Below are positions 35,750 through 44,612 of a DNA stretch of 64,000 nt, in pieces. A program made the position numbers and the translations under genes. Positions within the stretch are counted from its first letter, which is position 1. Each line of letters begins with the position of its first letter. The stretch comes from Lysobacterales bacterium. Its GTDB lineage: Bacteria > Pseudomonadota > Gammaproteobacteria > Xanthomonadales > SZUA-36. The notes below the pieces were generated by a model. The model did no database searches. It had not been told where the DNA came from and saw only the letters and a program-made list of their open reading frames with translations. The DNA lies in contig JANQPM010000003.1 in NCBI GenBank assembly GCA_028289465.1, positions 1 to 64,000 of the forward strand, given 5' to 3'.

Positions 35750-37939
35750 TTATCGACTGGTAGACAGCGTGATTTTCTCACCTTGCCGAATCGGCTTCAC
35801 GGTTTCAAACTTGCGCTGATATTCTTCGGTGACGTTACGCAAATCGGCATCCGACTGCACAACGGTCGGCGTAATCAGCACCAGCAGTTCCGTCCTCGTT
35901 TGATTGCGGGTCTTATTACCGAACAAGCGCCCGAACCACGGGATACGGCGCACGCCCGGCAGACCGCCCTCACTGTCGAGATCGGTTTCGCGGATCAACC
36001 CGCCCAGCAGTACCGTTTCACCGCTCTGTACCGCGATTTTGGTATTCAAGGCCCGCTCGTTGATGTTCGGGTTGTTGTTTGCGCTGGTAGAGCTTGACGG
36101 GCTGCTGACCTGCTGCTGGATATCCAGATAAACCAGGCCACCCGGATTAACGCGCGGCGTCACCGATAGCTGCACGCCGGTCCGAATGTACTGATTGGAC
36201 GCAATCGTATTGTTCTGGCCGACTGACGGATTGAAGGTGGTGGATGTCACCGCCAGGCTCTCGCCGACATTGATACTGGCTTCCTCGTTATTGCGGATCA
36301 TCAGCGACGGCGCCGACAGGATGCGCGTATCGCTGACCGAATCGAGTGCGCTGATGGTCGCCGAAACGAAGGTCCGGCCCACGCCGCGGCGGGTCAGCGT
36401 AGTGAAGAAATTATTGGTGATCGCGCCACGGTCGCTGTCGCGGCCGGTTGACAGCGGGGCAGAGCCCGACGGGCCGAAGAAGCCGTCCGGAAAGCCGGTA
36501 TCGCCCGGCTGCTGGTTACTGAAAAACCAATTCACGCCGAACTGCAACTGCTCGTTCAGCAGGACTTCGATGATCTGCGTTTCGACATGGACCTGCAACG
36601 GTTCCTGGTCCAGGCGCTTGATCGCCGCCAGAATCGCTTCGTATTGCTGCGCCGAGGCCTGGATCAGCAGCGAATTGGTTTCTTCAACCGCGGTGATGCT
36701 GACATCTTCGCTGTCCACCAGGCCGATGCCGTCGTTGGCGTCGTTGGCCCGGCGCTCCGGACGGTTTCGCCGCCGTGTCGCGTCTTCCACGCTTCGCTCG
36801 TTAAACGTATCCAGCGTGACCGGCTGCAAGCCCGGCGCAACCTGGCCGTTACGGTCCCGCCGGCCGGACACGCCGCTGCCGAAGATCTGGCTGAGATAAT
36901 CGGCCAGCACCGCGGCTTCCAGGTTTTCCACCTGGTAGACATATAGCCGGCTGGCCGCCGCGGTGCTGCCGCGGTCCAGCCGTTCCACCCATTCTCTGGC
37001 CCTTTCCAGATAGCGCGGCTGCGGGGTGATGACCATCACCGAATTCAGGCGCTCCAGCGGCATGAAGCGAAACATGCCGGCCAGCGGCGATTCGCTCTGT
37101 TCGCCGAACACCGCTTCGAGTTCCGGCACTACGGTCGCTACTTCCACCCGCGATAGCGGGAACAGGCCGATGGACATGCCCTCCAGCCAGTCCACATCAA
37201 AAATCTCGACCGTATGCAGGTAATTACCCAGCTCTTCCCGGGTGCCGGCCAGGAACAGCAGACCACGCGCATTGTCCGCATTGAGAATCGCATCTTCCCG
37301 CGCATACGGTTCCAGCAGCTTCTGCATTTCTGTCGGCGAGATGTATTTGAGCGGCACGGCACGGACTTCGTAGCCCCGGACGCTGTCGGCCGAACCCATG
37401 CGGGGAGTCAGATGGCCGCGCAGCGCATTGCTGATCGGCAACACATGATAGCGGCCATCGGTGTAGACCAGGGTTGCGCCGTTCCAGCGCAGCAGCATTT
37501 CCAGGATAGGCAGCACCTGTTTTTTCGAGATCGGCTTGGCGGTGGAAAACGTGACTTCACCGGAAACCCCGGGGCCGATCACAAAATTTTCCTGTAACAG
37601 ATCGCCCAACACGATATGCACCACGTCCTGCAGCGATGCGCCTTCCCAGTTGAAGGTCACCTCGCCGTCATCGGCCATCGCCGGCCGTGGCCGCTGCCGT
37701 GCGGCTTTTTCGTTAATGAAACTCCCGGTGCCCTGATGAACTTCTACGTCGCGCGGATCCGGTTGCTGGGCATCGACCGTTGCGATCTCCCCGGAAGCGC
37801 CGCTGCCGGCATGGACCGGGTCGGCCGCCTGCGATGCGGATGCCGGCGGCGGCCCGGCAGGCCGTGGCGGCCCGTGGCCGGTTGCGCACGCAGTCAGCAG
37901 CGCGCTGAGCACCATAATGGAAAAAAAACGGGTGTACAC
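35750..37939 (-). CDS. gspD: Type II secretion system secretin GspD, lipoprotein type
   Basis: GspD forms the outer-membrane channel of the T2SS. The 729-residue product has a lipobox LTAC (Cys18), a Pro-rich linker, N-domains (VVHIVLGDLLQENFVIG; VRAVPLKYISPTEMQKLLEPYA; SVMVITPQPRYLERAREWVERLD) and the C-terminal secretin domain with LLGGLIRE and VPWFG-like RIPWFGRLFG. A lipidated secretin is also found in Xanthomonas XpsD. AAGGAG at 37946-37951 is six bases from the GTG at 37939; a GTG one codon earlier is the alternative, and the upstream open frame overlaps gspN. Confidence 0.93.
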   Translation of the reverse strand: MYTRFFSIMVLSALLTACATGHGPPRPAGPPPASASQAADPVHAGSGASGEIATVDAQQPDPRDVEVHQGTGSFINEKAARQRPRPAMADDGEVTFNWEGASLQDVVHIVLGDLLQENFVIGPGVSGEVTFSTAKPISKKQVLPILEMLLRWNGATLVYTDGRYHVLPISNALRGHLTPRMGSADSVRGYEVRAVPLKYISPTEMQKLLEPYAREDAILNADNARGLLFLAGTREELGNYLHTVEIFDVDWLEGMSIGLFPLSRVEVATVVPELEAVFGEQSESPLAGMFRFMPLERLNSVMVITPQPRYLERAREWVERLDRGSTAAASRLYVYQVENLEAAVLADYLSQIFGSGVSGRRDRNGQVAPGLQPVTLDTFNERSVEDATRRRNRPERRANDANDGIGLVDSEDVSITAVEETNSLLIQASAQQYEAILAAIKRLDQEPLQVHVETQIIEVLLNEQLQFGVNWFFSNQQPGDTGFPDGFFGPSGSAPLSTGRDSDRGAITNNFFTTLTRRGVGRTFVSATISALDSVSDTRILSAPSLMIRNNEEASINVGESLAVTSTTFNPSVGQNNTIASNQYIRTGVQLSVTPRVNPGGLVYLDIQQQVSSPSSSTSANNNPNINERALNTKIAVQSGETVLLGGLIRETDLDSEGGLPGVRRIPWFGRLFGNKTRNQTRTELLVLITPTVVQSDADLRNVTEEYQRKFETVKPIRQGEKITLSTSR

Positions 37940-37949
37940 CACAAACTCC

Positions 37950-38681
37950 TTAATTGTTATCGTCCTGCTGAGCCCTCTCTTCAGCCTGTTCCCGCAATTG
38001 GGCACGGCGTTCCGCTATACGGCGGCGGATTTCCTCAGCTCGGGTTAATCCCTGATTGTCGGTTTCTTCGGCTTTGGCGGGCGCTTCGTTATCGTTCTGC
38101 TGATTCCGCCGGGCATTGTTCCGGGCAGCCGGTTTCGCCGGCGCCGCAGGCACAGATAGACTGCGCTGGTAGGTATGAAGTTCCAGTTCCTTGGTCTGTC
38201 CGTCATCGGAACGGAGCACCGCCAGTTTCGGCTCGACCTTGTCGACCCGCCACCCGGCCAGACCGCCTTCAAAGCCCTCGCCTTCGGCAACGCTGAGCAA
38301 CTGCTTGTTCTCGATATCGCGGACCATCGCAATGCGCGCATCGGGCGTAATCACCACACCGGCCAACTGGGCTTTCAGCGGCGGCGCGCTCGGCGCACCG
38401 GTATTTACGGGGTCTTGCGCCGGCGCTTCCACTTCGACCACCGGCCGCCGGTCCTGGTTGAATAACGGCCGTTCGTTGATATGCGCATACTGATTCAGCG
38501 GCTTCAGTTCAAACTGGCCCGCTGCTTCCGCCGGCTGCGCCTGCTGCTGCGCTACGGACTGCTGATCCACCTCGGGCATTCCGCCGCTGAACACGGCCAC
38601 CGCGGCCGAGATAGCTATCAGGCCGAGACAGGTGCCGCCCAATATCAGTGCCAGCGGATTATTTTTAAAAGCGCCGTTCAT
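37950..38681 (-). CDS. gspN: Type II secretion system protein N (XpsN/GspC-like)
   Basis: The 243-residue product has one N-terminal membrane helix (about residues 9-30), a Gln/Ala linker and a periplasmic domain (PLNQYAHINERPLFNQDRRP; LAGVVITPDARIAMVRDI; VDKVEPKLAVLRSDDG) resembling the homology region of GspC. A charged Arg/Glu-rich tail follows (EEIRRRIAERRAQLREQAEE). There is no PDZ domain. Its place between gspM and gspD equals that of Xanthomonas XpsN, which takes the GspC role of linking the inner-membrane platform to the secretin. An ATG at 38693 overlapping the gspM stop is an alternative start. Confidence 0.82.
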   Translation of the reverse strand: MNGAFKNNPLALILGGTCLGLIAISAAVAVFSGGMPEVDQQSVAQQQAQPAEAAGQFELKPLNQYAHINERPLFNQDRRPVVEVEAPAQDPVNTGAPSAPPLKAQLAGVVITPDARIAMVRDIENKQLLSVAEGEGFEGGLAGWRVDKVEPKLAVLRSDDGQTKELELHTYQRSLSVPAAPAKPAARNNARRNQQNDNEAPAKAEETDNQGLTRAEEIRRRIAERRAQLREQAEERAQQDDNN

Positions 38682-38692
38682 AGCAGCCCCCA

Positions 38693-39289
38693 TTAAGACT
38701 TGAGATAGCCGGTCATATCGAAGCGGATATCCAGCGGCGGCCGGTTCTGCACCGTCTGACCGTTGCGGCGGGTGCGGCGCGGCGGCTGCTGATAAAGCTG
38801 TAAGTCGTCGATAAATATCATCGGAACGGATTCTTCCGCATGATGCAGTACCTTTATGAAGTCGCTGAGTTTGCAACGCATCCGGACCTTGACCGTAACG
38901 CGCTCAAAGCGTTCCTGGGTACGCGGGCGAACGGTCTGATTGCTGATCACCTGGCAACTGGCGTCATCGTCCCTGACCCGGTTGACCGTCTGTTTCAAGC
39001 GGTTGGTCATTCCGGCAGCGGCCGAATTGGCATTTTCCTGCTGCAGGAAATAAGTGTCATTCTGGCGGTTGGCCTGGATTTCCTGCAACTGGGCGCTCAG
39101 GTCGTCGCGCTGTGCGGTGATCGCGCTGAACCGCTGATACTGGTCTTCCAGCAGCTCGATATCGTCCGCATAGGCGATATGGCGCATCACAAACCAGTGG
39201 AACCCGACAAAGTAAATCAGGATCAATGCAATGACCGCCAGCCCGACCGGCAGGAATTTGCTGTGGTTATTCGATGGCAGCAGTTGCAT
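38693..39289 (-). CDS. gspM: Type II secretion system protein M
   Basis: GspM pairs with GspL in the inner-membrane platform. The 198-residue product has a short cytoplasmic head, one membrane helix (about 13-33), a coiled-coil stretch (DIELLEDQYQRFSAITAQRDDLSAQLQEIQ) and a ferredoxin-like periplasmic domain. It belongs to the GspMb-like branch more than the classical E. coli type. Its start lies 23 bases inside gspL. Sequence similarity alone is modest; position secures the call. Confidence 0.85.
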   Translation of the reverse strand: MQLLPSNNHSKFLPVGLAVIALILIYFVGFHWFVMRHIAYADDIELLEDQYQRFSAITAQRDDLSAQLQEIQANRQNDTYFLQQENANSAAAGMTNRLKQTVNRVRDDDASCQVISNQTVRPRTQERFERVTVKVRMRCKLSDFIKVLHHAEESVPMIFIDDLQLYQQPPRRTRRNGQTVQNRPPLDIRFDMTGYLKS

Positions 39290-40442
39290 CTTCCGCCTCG
39301 TTGTCGTTCATTGCGATGGACAGGGTAAAACGCTCGCGCGAGCTGCGCGGATCGACACTGATCGGACCCTCGAACGCCGCATCAAACAATAGCGGCGATG
39401 CATTGACCTCGGTGATTAGTTTCTGCGCACCGACCGACTGGCCGCGCAACTGAATTTCACCCTCTTTCAGCGTGAAGCGCTCAATATAGGTGTCATCCGG
39501 AATGATACGGGTCACTTCGTTGATGACCTCAATCGCCGGTGGATGACGGGTTTTTCTCTGTGTCAGGAACTGGGCGGTCTCGACAGCCTGATTGATTTGA
39601 TCGCGCATATTGGCAACCTTGCGCGCCTCGATACCCAGTTCGGCCACTTCCGCTTCCAGTTCTTCAATATGTCTTTCGCGCATTATCAGGGACTGCGCCA
39701 TGACCGCCGCCAGCAAAGCCACTACTACCGCGCCCAGCAGCCAGTTCAGGCGCGCGCGGTGATTGGCCCGGTGCGAGCGCCGCTCGCGGGGCAGCAGGTT
39801 CAGACCGCTCAACGCGGGCGCCCCGGCTGTGTCATGGACCATGCCAGGGACCGCGTCATCGGCGGCTACCAGGTCCAGCCGGTGTGGCTTGAAGCCGAAG
39901 CCTTCCAGGCTCTGGATCAACGGATCAATTTGTTTGCGCAGGCCGACAAACAGGTCGACAGGCCGTTGCCCGGCCGCATCCGGCGCCGGTGCCGGCAGGC
40001 AGTCGAAATAGATATCCGCAGCAGGAAACGGGGTCTGGCGGTCAACGTCGTAGACAATGGCCTGGCGCAATTCTCTTTCCGGCAAATTCGGCATGTCGAC
40101 CGTTTTTCTCAACACCTGGGACGCGTCCATTGCCAGCACGTACTCGGGGTTATCCAGCGACTGCTGCTGCAACTCGCTTTCCAAGTTGCGGTGAACCACC
40201 GATGCGTCATCGTCGAGCGCGAATTCGAACACTTCGCCGGCGCCGGAATAGACAAGGAACTGCCGGCCGTCGTCAGAAGCCTTGAAGACCACCTGCGGGG
40301 TCGGCGGCGACAAGGCCTCACGCCAGTTGGCCGGAACGACCCCGGCCAGTTCGCCGATCCACCAGCGCCAAAAACGACCCACGCTGCTGCCGGCCAGCCG
40401 GTCGGCCATATCGGTCCACAGCTTGATCAGTTTTTCCTTCAC
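39267..40442 (-). CDS. gspL: Type II secretion system protein L
   Basis: GspL has an actin-like cytoplasmic domain that recruits the ATPase GspE, one membrane helix and a periplasmic domain. The 391-residue product shows the cytoplasmic part (about 1-225), a hydrophobic helix (WLLGAVVVALLAAVMAQSLIM, about 237-256), a coiled coil and a small periplasmic domain. It also resembles PilM/PilN joined in one chain. The GTG at 40442 overlaps the gspK stop (TAGTG) and has AAGGAG upstream; an in-frame GTG at 40466 is possible. Confidence 0.87.
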   Translation of the reverse strand: MKEKLIKLWTDMADRLAGSSVGRFWRWWIGELAGVVPANWREALSPPTPQVVFKASDDGRQFLVYSGAGEVFEFALDDDASVVHRNLESELQQQSLDNPEYVLAMDASQVLRKTVDMPNLPERELRQAIVYDVDRQTPFPAADIYFDCLPAPAPDAAGQRPVDLFVGLRKQIDPLIQSLEGFGFKPHRLDLVAADDAVPGMVHDTAGAPALSGLNLLPRERRSHRANHRARLNWLLGAVVVALLAAVMAQSLIMRERHIEELEAEVAELGIEARKVANMRDQINQAVETAQFLTQRKTRHPPAIEVINEVTRIIPDDTYIERFTLKEGEIQLRGQSVGAQKLITEVNASPLLFDAAFEGPISVDPRSSRERFTLSIAMNDNEAEDATAAIE

Positions 40443-41332
40443 TAGCTCTTTACTCCTTCGCGCCACCGCAGCACCTGATAAGGCTTGTCGGTCTGGCTTC
40501 GAACCAGCGCGACAGTGGCTTCGATCTGCTCCCAGATACCATTCGGCATGGTGGCCTTGACGGTAATGCTGAATGTGTTTCCTTGACCGCGCGTTCTGGC
40601 CGCGGTTCCATCCGGCAACAGCAAATCCATCTCGTCACCGGGTTGTATTTGCTCTCTCTCCTCGACGATCCGGCGGGCTTCGTCGGGCGTCATGCCGGGC
40701 AGGGTCAGCAGCGCCTCGTAAGGTGCAAACGCCGCGTCGATCAGTCCCCGGCGGGAGTATACGGTAATTGCCGGCTCGATCTGCCGGAACAGCGCATAAT
40801 TCAGCCCGAGCACCTGCTGCAATTCCTCGGTAATGATAAACGGCGCGTTGGCCGGACCATAGGGCAGGCCCGCCGCTTCGTAGTCCCGGTCCTCGGCACC
40901 GTTGATCCGAATTTCGTCGTCCGCGTCGCGCCAATCGAGAATCGCATCGACCAGTTCCGCGACTTTCTGCTCGTCGAAATCCTGTGCGATAAACAGGCTG
41001 GCAAGTACCAGCTCGTCAGCCGCATTGATGTCCAGCTTGCCACGCTCATCGACAATTTTTATTTCCAGCTTAATGTCGTCCAGGGTTTCGCGGTAGGCGC
41101 GTCCGTCGGCAACCCATTGCAGTTCCAGATTGGGATTGCGCAGCCGGGTAACGGCCAGGTTCAGGCCGGCCTCAGCCGCATAGCGGGCCTGGGTGGACGC
41201 GAGCAAATGATGCGCCTGCAGGGTTTCGGTTCGAGCCAGAATAGTAAACGCCCCGGTGGTAATCGTCACCAGCACGATCACCCACAGTACCAGGATCAGC
41301 ACGACACCGCGTTGTCTTCCGCGTTTCGCCAT
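40442..41332 (-). CDS. gspK: Type II secretion system minor pseudopilin K
   Basis: GspK caps the pseudopilus tip with GspI and GspJ. The 296-residue product has a short basic head ending at Gly (QRG-VVLILVLWVIVLVTITTGAF), the prepilin cleavage site without Glu at position 5 as expected for GspK, and a large alpha/beta domain (GKLDINAADELVLASLF; ILDWRDADDE) with the helix-rich insertion of the family. The start overlaps gspJ by one base. Confidence 0.92.
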   Translation of the reverse strand: MAKRGRQRGVVLILVLWVIVLVTITTGAFTILARTETLQAHHLLASTQARYAAEAGLNLAVTRLRNPNLELQWVADGRAYRETLDDIKLEIKIVDERGKLDINAADELVLASLFIAQDFDEQKVAELVDAILDWRDADDEIRINGAEDRDYEAAGLPYGPANAPFIITEELQQVLGLNYALFRQIEPAITVYSRRGLIDAAFAPYEALLTLPGMTPDEARRIVEEREQIQPGDEMDLLLPDGTAARTRGQGNTFSITVKATMPNGIWEQIEATVALVRSQTDKPYQVLRWREGVKS

Positions 41333-42072
41333 CAGTTCGACTGCCGCCGTTTTTGTATCAATTCCTGAATCGCCTGCTTATAGGTCGACGGCCGGTGCAG
41401 CACCGACCGTGCATCCATCCGCGGCGCACTCTCCAGCAGCGGCCATACCACCTGGCGCGACTCGTCCATGGTCAGATCCACCCGGACGGCCAGCGGCAGC
41501 AAGCCGGCGTCTTCCCAATAAGAGGTCCATTCGCCGGCCTCACCCTGGTCTTCGTCGATCGGCAGGTATTCGAAGCGGCCCGACTCGATGCCTTCAAGCA
41601 GCCGCACTGGATCGTGCTGTTCCAGCGCACCGTCTTCGTAGTAGCTTAGCGGCGCAAACCGCAATATCAGATCATATGTCTGTCCACCGTGGCCTCGGCC
41701 GGCCGGCACCAATTCCAGTTTCTGGACCTGAGGACCGCCATAGCCCAGGTAGCCCGGCATCGGCGAGACATAGGTCATGGCCTGCTCGTCGCCCTCGAAG
41801 ACGATGCGCTGGGTATCGTCTTCCAAAAACGCCAGCGGCAGTAGCTGGGTCAGTTGCCGGCGTACGAATTGGTGGGCCATGCGCAGGTTTTGCGTGATCT
41901 GGATGACTTCCTCGCCGCGCTCGGCGGACCGGGTGCTGGCTCTGAGGCCGCCGTAGGTCAGGCCCATGATGGCTGCCATCAGCACCATGACCAGCAGCAA
42001 CTCCAGCAAGGTAAAGCCTTGCTGGCGCAGTGAAGCCGGACCGGGGCGGCAATGCAACGACGCGGTTTTCAT
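41332..42072 (-). CDS. gspJ: Type II secretion system minor pseudopilin J
   Basis: GspJ is part of the pseudopilus tip complex. The 246-residue product has an unusually long leader of 18 residues before the prepilin peptidase site G-FTLLELLLVMVLMAAIMG, with Glu at position 5 of the mature chain. A beta-rich C-terminal domain follows. The start overlaps the gspI stop by four bases (ATGA) and the stop overlaps gspK. Confidence 0.92.
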   Translation of the reverse strand: MKTASLHCRPGPASLRQQGFTLLELLLVMVLMAAIMGLTYGGLRASTRSAERGEEVIQITQNLRMAHQFVRRQLTQLLPLAFLEDDTQRIVFEGDEQAMTYVSPMPGYLGYGGPQVQKLELVPAGRGHGGQTYDLILRFAPLSYYEDGALEQHDPVRLLEGIESGRFEYLPIDEDQGEAGEWTSYWEDAGLLPLAVRVDLTMDESRQVVWPLLESAPRMDARSVLHRPSTYKQAIQELIQKRRQSN

Positions 42073-42503
42073 CGTTCGTTGTCCAGAATGGCTTTCAGCG
42101 TTCGGAATCTGGCGCTGCGTTCACGCTGTCCGCTGTTCCAACGCACCACCAGTTCTACACTAAGCAGGCGGGTCTGTATCGCATCGGTCACAATGCCCTC
42201 CTCGTCGATGTACTCATAGGGCTCAACGTTCAGCTCATAACGATAGTCGTCGTTGAAATCACCGCTCTCGGAGCCTTCTTCCAACGGCTCCTCCACGCCC
42301 AGGGTTTCCATCTTGGATTCAGCCCACAAGGCGGCCTGGGTATATTCGGCCGAGCGCGCGGTATTGCGGATGGAGCCGGACAGAATCTGCATGATCGCGC
42401 CAAAGGCCAGTGCAAATACCAAAAATGCAACCAGTACCTCCAGCAGCGTGAAGCCGGCCGAAGGCGCAGGCCCCGCCGAATGCCACTGACCCGTGCCGCG
42501 CAT
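42069..42503 (-). CDS. gspI: Type II secretion system minor pseudopilin I
   Basis: GspI initiates pseudopilus tip assembly. The 144-residue product has a 17-residue leader followed by the cleavage site G-FTLLEVLVAFLVFALAFG and a short globular part including YTQAALWAESKMETLG, the conserved segment of GspI. The ATG shares one base with the gspH stop (TGATG). Confidence 0.93.
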   Translation of the reverse strand: MRGTGQWHSAGPAPSAGFTLLEVLVAFLVFALAFGAIMQILSGSIRNTARSAEYTQAALWAESKMETLGVEEPLEEGSESGDFNDDYRYELNVEPYEYIDEEGIVTDAIQTRLLSVELVVRWNSGQRERSARFRTLKAILDNER

Positions 42504-42949
42504 CAGCCGGTCTCCTCTCTGGCCAGGCTCGCTTCCCCGGTTAGCCAGGCCACATTGATGCGGTACTCGCGCTCGTTCACATGGAAAATGATATTGCCGC
42601 CGGTGGACCCGCCGTCCGGAAAGAAACGAATCCCGGCCGCGCCGTCGGCCGTCAATTCGCTGGCTGCAGTGGTCAGTGTCATTTCGATCTCATCCGGTAG
42701 TTTGACCGTATCCCGTTCCGGCGGTGTATAGGATTTCTGTTCGGTGTCGATCATCAGCACCTGTTGCTGATGGGTCACCATCGCATGCGCGCGGGTATAG
42801 CGCAGCGCGGCCAGCATATCCCTGCTGATGCTTCTGAGTTCCGCACCGGAAACACTGCGCGACAGCGAGGTACCGACCAGTCCCATGACCAATGCGACCA
42901 GCACCATCACGACCAGCAGTTCCAGCAGACTGAACCCGGATTGGCGCAT
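42503..42949 (-). CDS. gspH: Type II secretion system minor pseudopilin H
   Basis: GspH links the tip complex to the GspG filament. The 148-residue product has the short leader and site G-FSLLELLVVMVLVALVMGLVG, then the GspH/FimT-type beta domain (LAALRYTRAHAMVTHQQQVL; IRFFPDGGSTGGNI). It lies 15 bp after gspG in the T2SS operon. Confidence 0.93.
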   Translation of the reverse strand: MRQSGFSLLELLVVMVLVALVMGLVGTSLSRSVSGAELRSISRDMLAALRYTRAHAMVTHQQQVLMIDTEQKSYTPPERDTVKLPDEIEMTLTTAASELTADGAAGIRFFPDGGSTGGNIIFHVNEREYRINVAWLTGEASLAREETG

Positions 42950-42964
42950 CAGCGTAACCCTGGG

Positions 42965-43369
42965 CTATTCCCAACTGGTGATATCGCCGTTCTTGCCTTC
43001 GCCGCCGGCGTGGCCGTCGGCACCGTAGGAGACGATATCGTACTCGCCGTGCTGGCCGGGAAAGCGGTATTCGTAGGGCCTGCCCCACGGATCTTTCAGC
43101 AGGCGTCCGCGGACATAGGGTCCGTTCCAGTTTTTCGCGTCGCCAGGCGCGTTGACCAGATCTTCCAGACGTTCGGGCAAGTTGCCGTTGTCCAGGTAGT
43201 AAGTGGCGACGCCGTTACTCAGCGCCTGAATCTGGCTCTCGGCCGCGCTGATTTTGGCAGTTTCAGCCCGGCCGACGATGTTCGGTACCACCAGCCCGGC
43301 GATCAAGCCCAGAATCACCAGCACCACCAGCAGTTCAATCAAACTAAAACCCGATTGCGATGTTTTCAT
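42965..43369 (-). CDS. gspG: Type II secretion system major pseudopilin G
   Basis: GspG polymerises into the pseudopilus that drives export. The 134-residue product has the leader MKTSQSG, cleavage before FSLIELLVVLVILGLIAGLV, and the family C-terminus with DPWGRPYEYRFPG, VSYGADGHAGG and DITSW. This C-terminal loop carries the calcium-binding Asp residues of GspG. It has a 23-bp gap after gspF and its own upstream GAGG. Confidence 0.96.
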   Translation of the reverse strand: MKTSQSGFSLIELLVVLVILGLIAGLVVPNIVGRAETAKISAAESQIQALSNGVATYYLDNGNLPERLEDLVNAPGDAKNWNGPYVRGRLLKDPWGRPYEYRFPGQHGEYDIVSYGADGHAGGEGKNGDITSWE

Positions 43370-43392
43370 CTTTCATCAACTCCTCATTATTC

Positions 43393-44607
43393 TTACGCCA
43401 CCAGTTCATTGATGCTCAGAATAGCCATCAACACTGACATGACGATTAATCCGATAACCCCCGCCAATAACAACGTCATGATCGGCACAAACATAGACAT
43501 GAGGCGGTCCACGGTAGTTCGCACCTCACGGTCATAGGTGTCGGCAACTTTCACCAGCATGCTGTCGAGCTGGCCGGTTTCTTCTCCCACCGAAATCATC
43601 TGCAGCGCAAAGCGCGGAAAGTTTTCGCCTTTGGCCAGATTGCGGGCCAGGCCGCCGCCGGTTTTCACCTGGTTGGACGCATCATTGACGTCCTTTTTCA
43701 TCACGGTATTGGTCACCACATTGCGCGCGATGGACAACGCCGACAATAACGGCACGCCGTTACTTAGCAGGGTTCCGAGGGTCCGGGACAAGCGTGCGGT
43801 TTCCAGCTTCGCGATCAGATCGCCGACCCAGCGGCGCCGGATTACCCAGCGGTCCCAGCCCAGGCGTTTGTCGTTGCTGGACAGCATCTGGCGAAACCAG
43901 AGTACGATCGCGACCAGGGCCGCAATCAGCAGCCACCAGAAGTTTTGCAACAGCGACCCCGCTGCCAGCACCAGCTTGGTCAGAAACGGCAGATCGCCGC
44001 CCAGTTCTTCGAAGATCGGTGTGAATTGCGGAATCACAAAGACCAGCAGCAGCACCAGCGATGCGGCGGCCATCAACATCAGAATGATCGGGTAGATCAA
44101 GGCCGAGATAATGCTGTCCTTGAGTTCCTTGGAACGTTCGAGATAGTCGGCCAGTCGGTCCAGCGTAGTGTCCAGAGTACCGCCGATTTCGCCGGCCCGT
44201 ACCATATTGATAAACAGGCGGCCAAAGCTACCGTGCTGCGCTTCCAGCGCTTCGGATAAGGCACCGCCTTCGCGAACCTTGTCGCGTATCGACACCACCA
44301 CCCGGCGAATGCGTTCGTTTTCGGCCAGCTCGGCCAGTACCTGCAAGGACCGGTCCAACGGCAGACCGGCGCCCAGCAGCGTTGCCAGTTGCTGGGTAAA
44401 CTGTCCGACTTCCCGCTGCGACAAGCCCTGACGCCCGAAGCGCAGGCTGCTCAAACTGAATCCGCCGCCACCGGCTTCCTGCGCCAGAATCGGAATATTG
44501 CCGTCTTCCTGCAGCTTTGCGACAACCATATCGGCATTGATCGCTTCCATGGTACCGCGCAGGGTTTCACCGGTTGGCGCAACGGCTTTGTATTCGAACA
44601 GCGCCAT
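43393..44607 (-). CDS. gspF: Type II secretion system inner-membrane protein F
   Basis: GspF is the polytopic platform protein. The 404-residue product has two related GspF domains (about 65-195 and 265-390) with FTQQLATLLGAGLPLDRSL and FARTLGTLLSNGVPLLSAL-type repeats, three membrane helices and a C-terminal PIMTLLLAGVIGLIVMSVLMAI. It begins 5 bp after the gspE stop. Confidence 0.95.
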   Translation of the reverse strand: MALFEYKAVAPTGETLRGTMEAINADMVVAKLQEDGNIPILAQEAGGGGFSLSSLRFGRQGLSQREVGQFTQQLATLLGAGLPLDRSLQVLAELAENERIRRVVVSIRDKVREGGALSEALEAQHGSFGRLFINMVRAGEIGGTLDTTLDRLADYLERSKELKDSIISALIYPIILMLMAAASLVLLLVFVIPQFTPIFEELGGDLPFLTKLVLAAGSLLQNFWWLLIAALVAIVLWFRQMLSSNDKRLGWDRWVIRRRWVGDLIAKLETARLSRTLGTLLSNGVPLLSALSIARNVVTNTVMKKDVNDASNQVKTGGGLARNLAKGENFPRFALQMISVGEETGQLDSMLVKVADTYDREVRTTVDRLMSMFVPIMTLLLAGVIGLIVMSVLMAILSINELVA

Positions 44608-44612
44608 CGGTC

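Noticed and set aside
37940-38005. Longer N-terminus for GspD beginning upstream of 37939
   Set aside because: It would overlap gspN and bury the lipobox behind a hydrophilic extension; AAGGAG supports the GTG at 37939.
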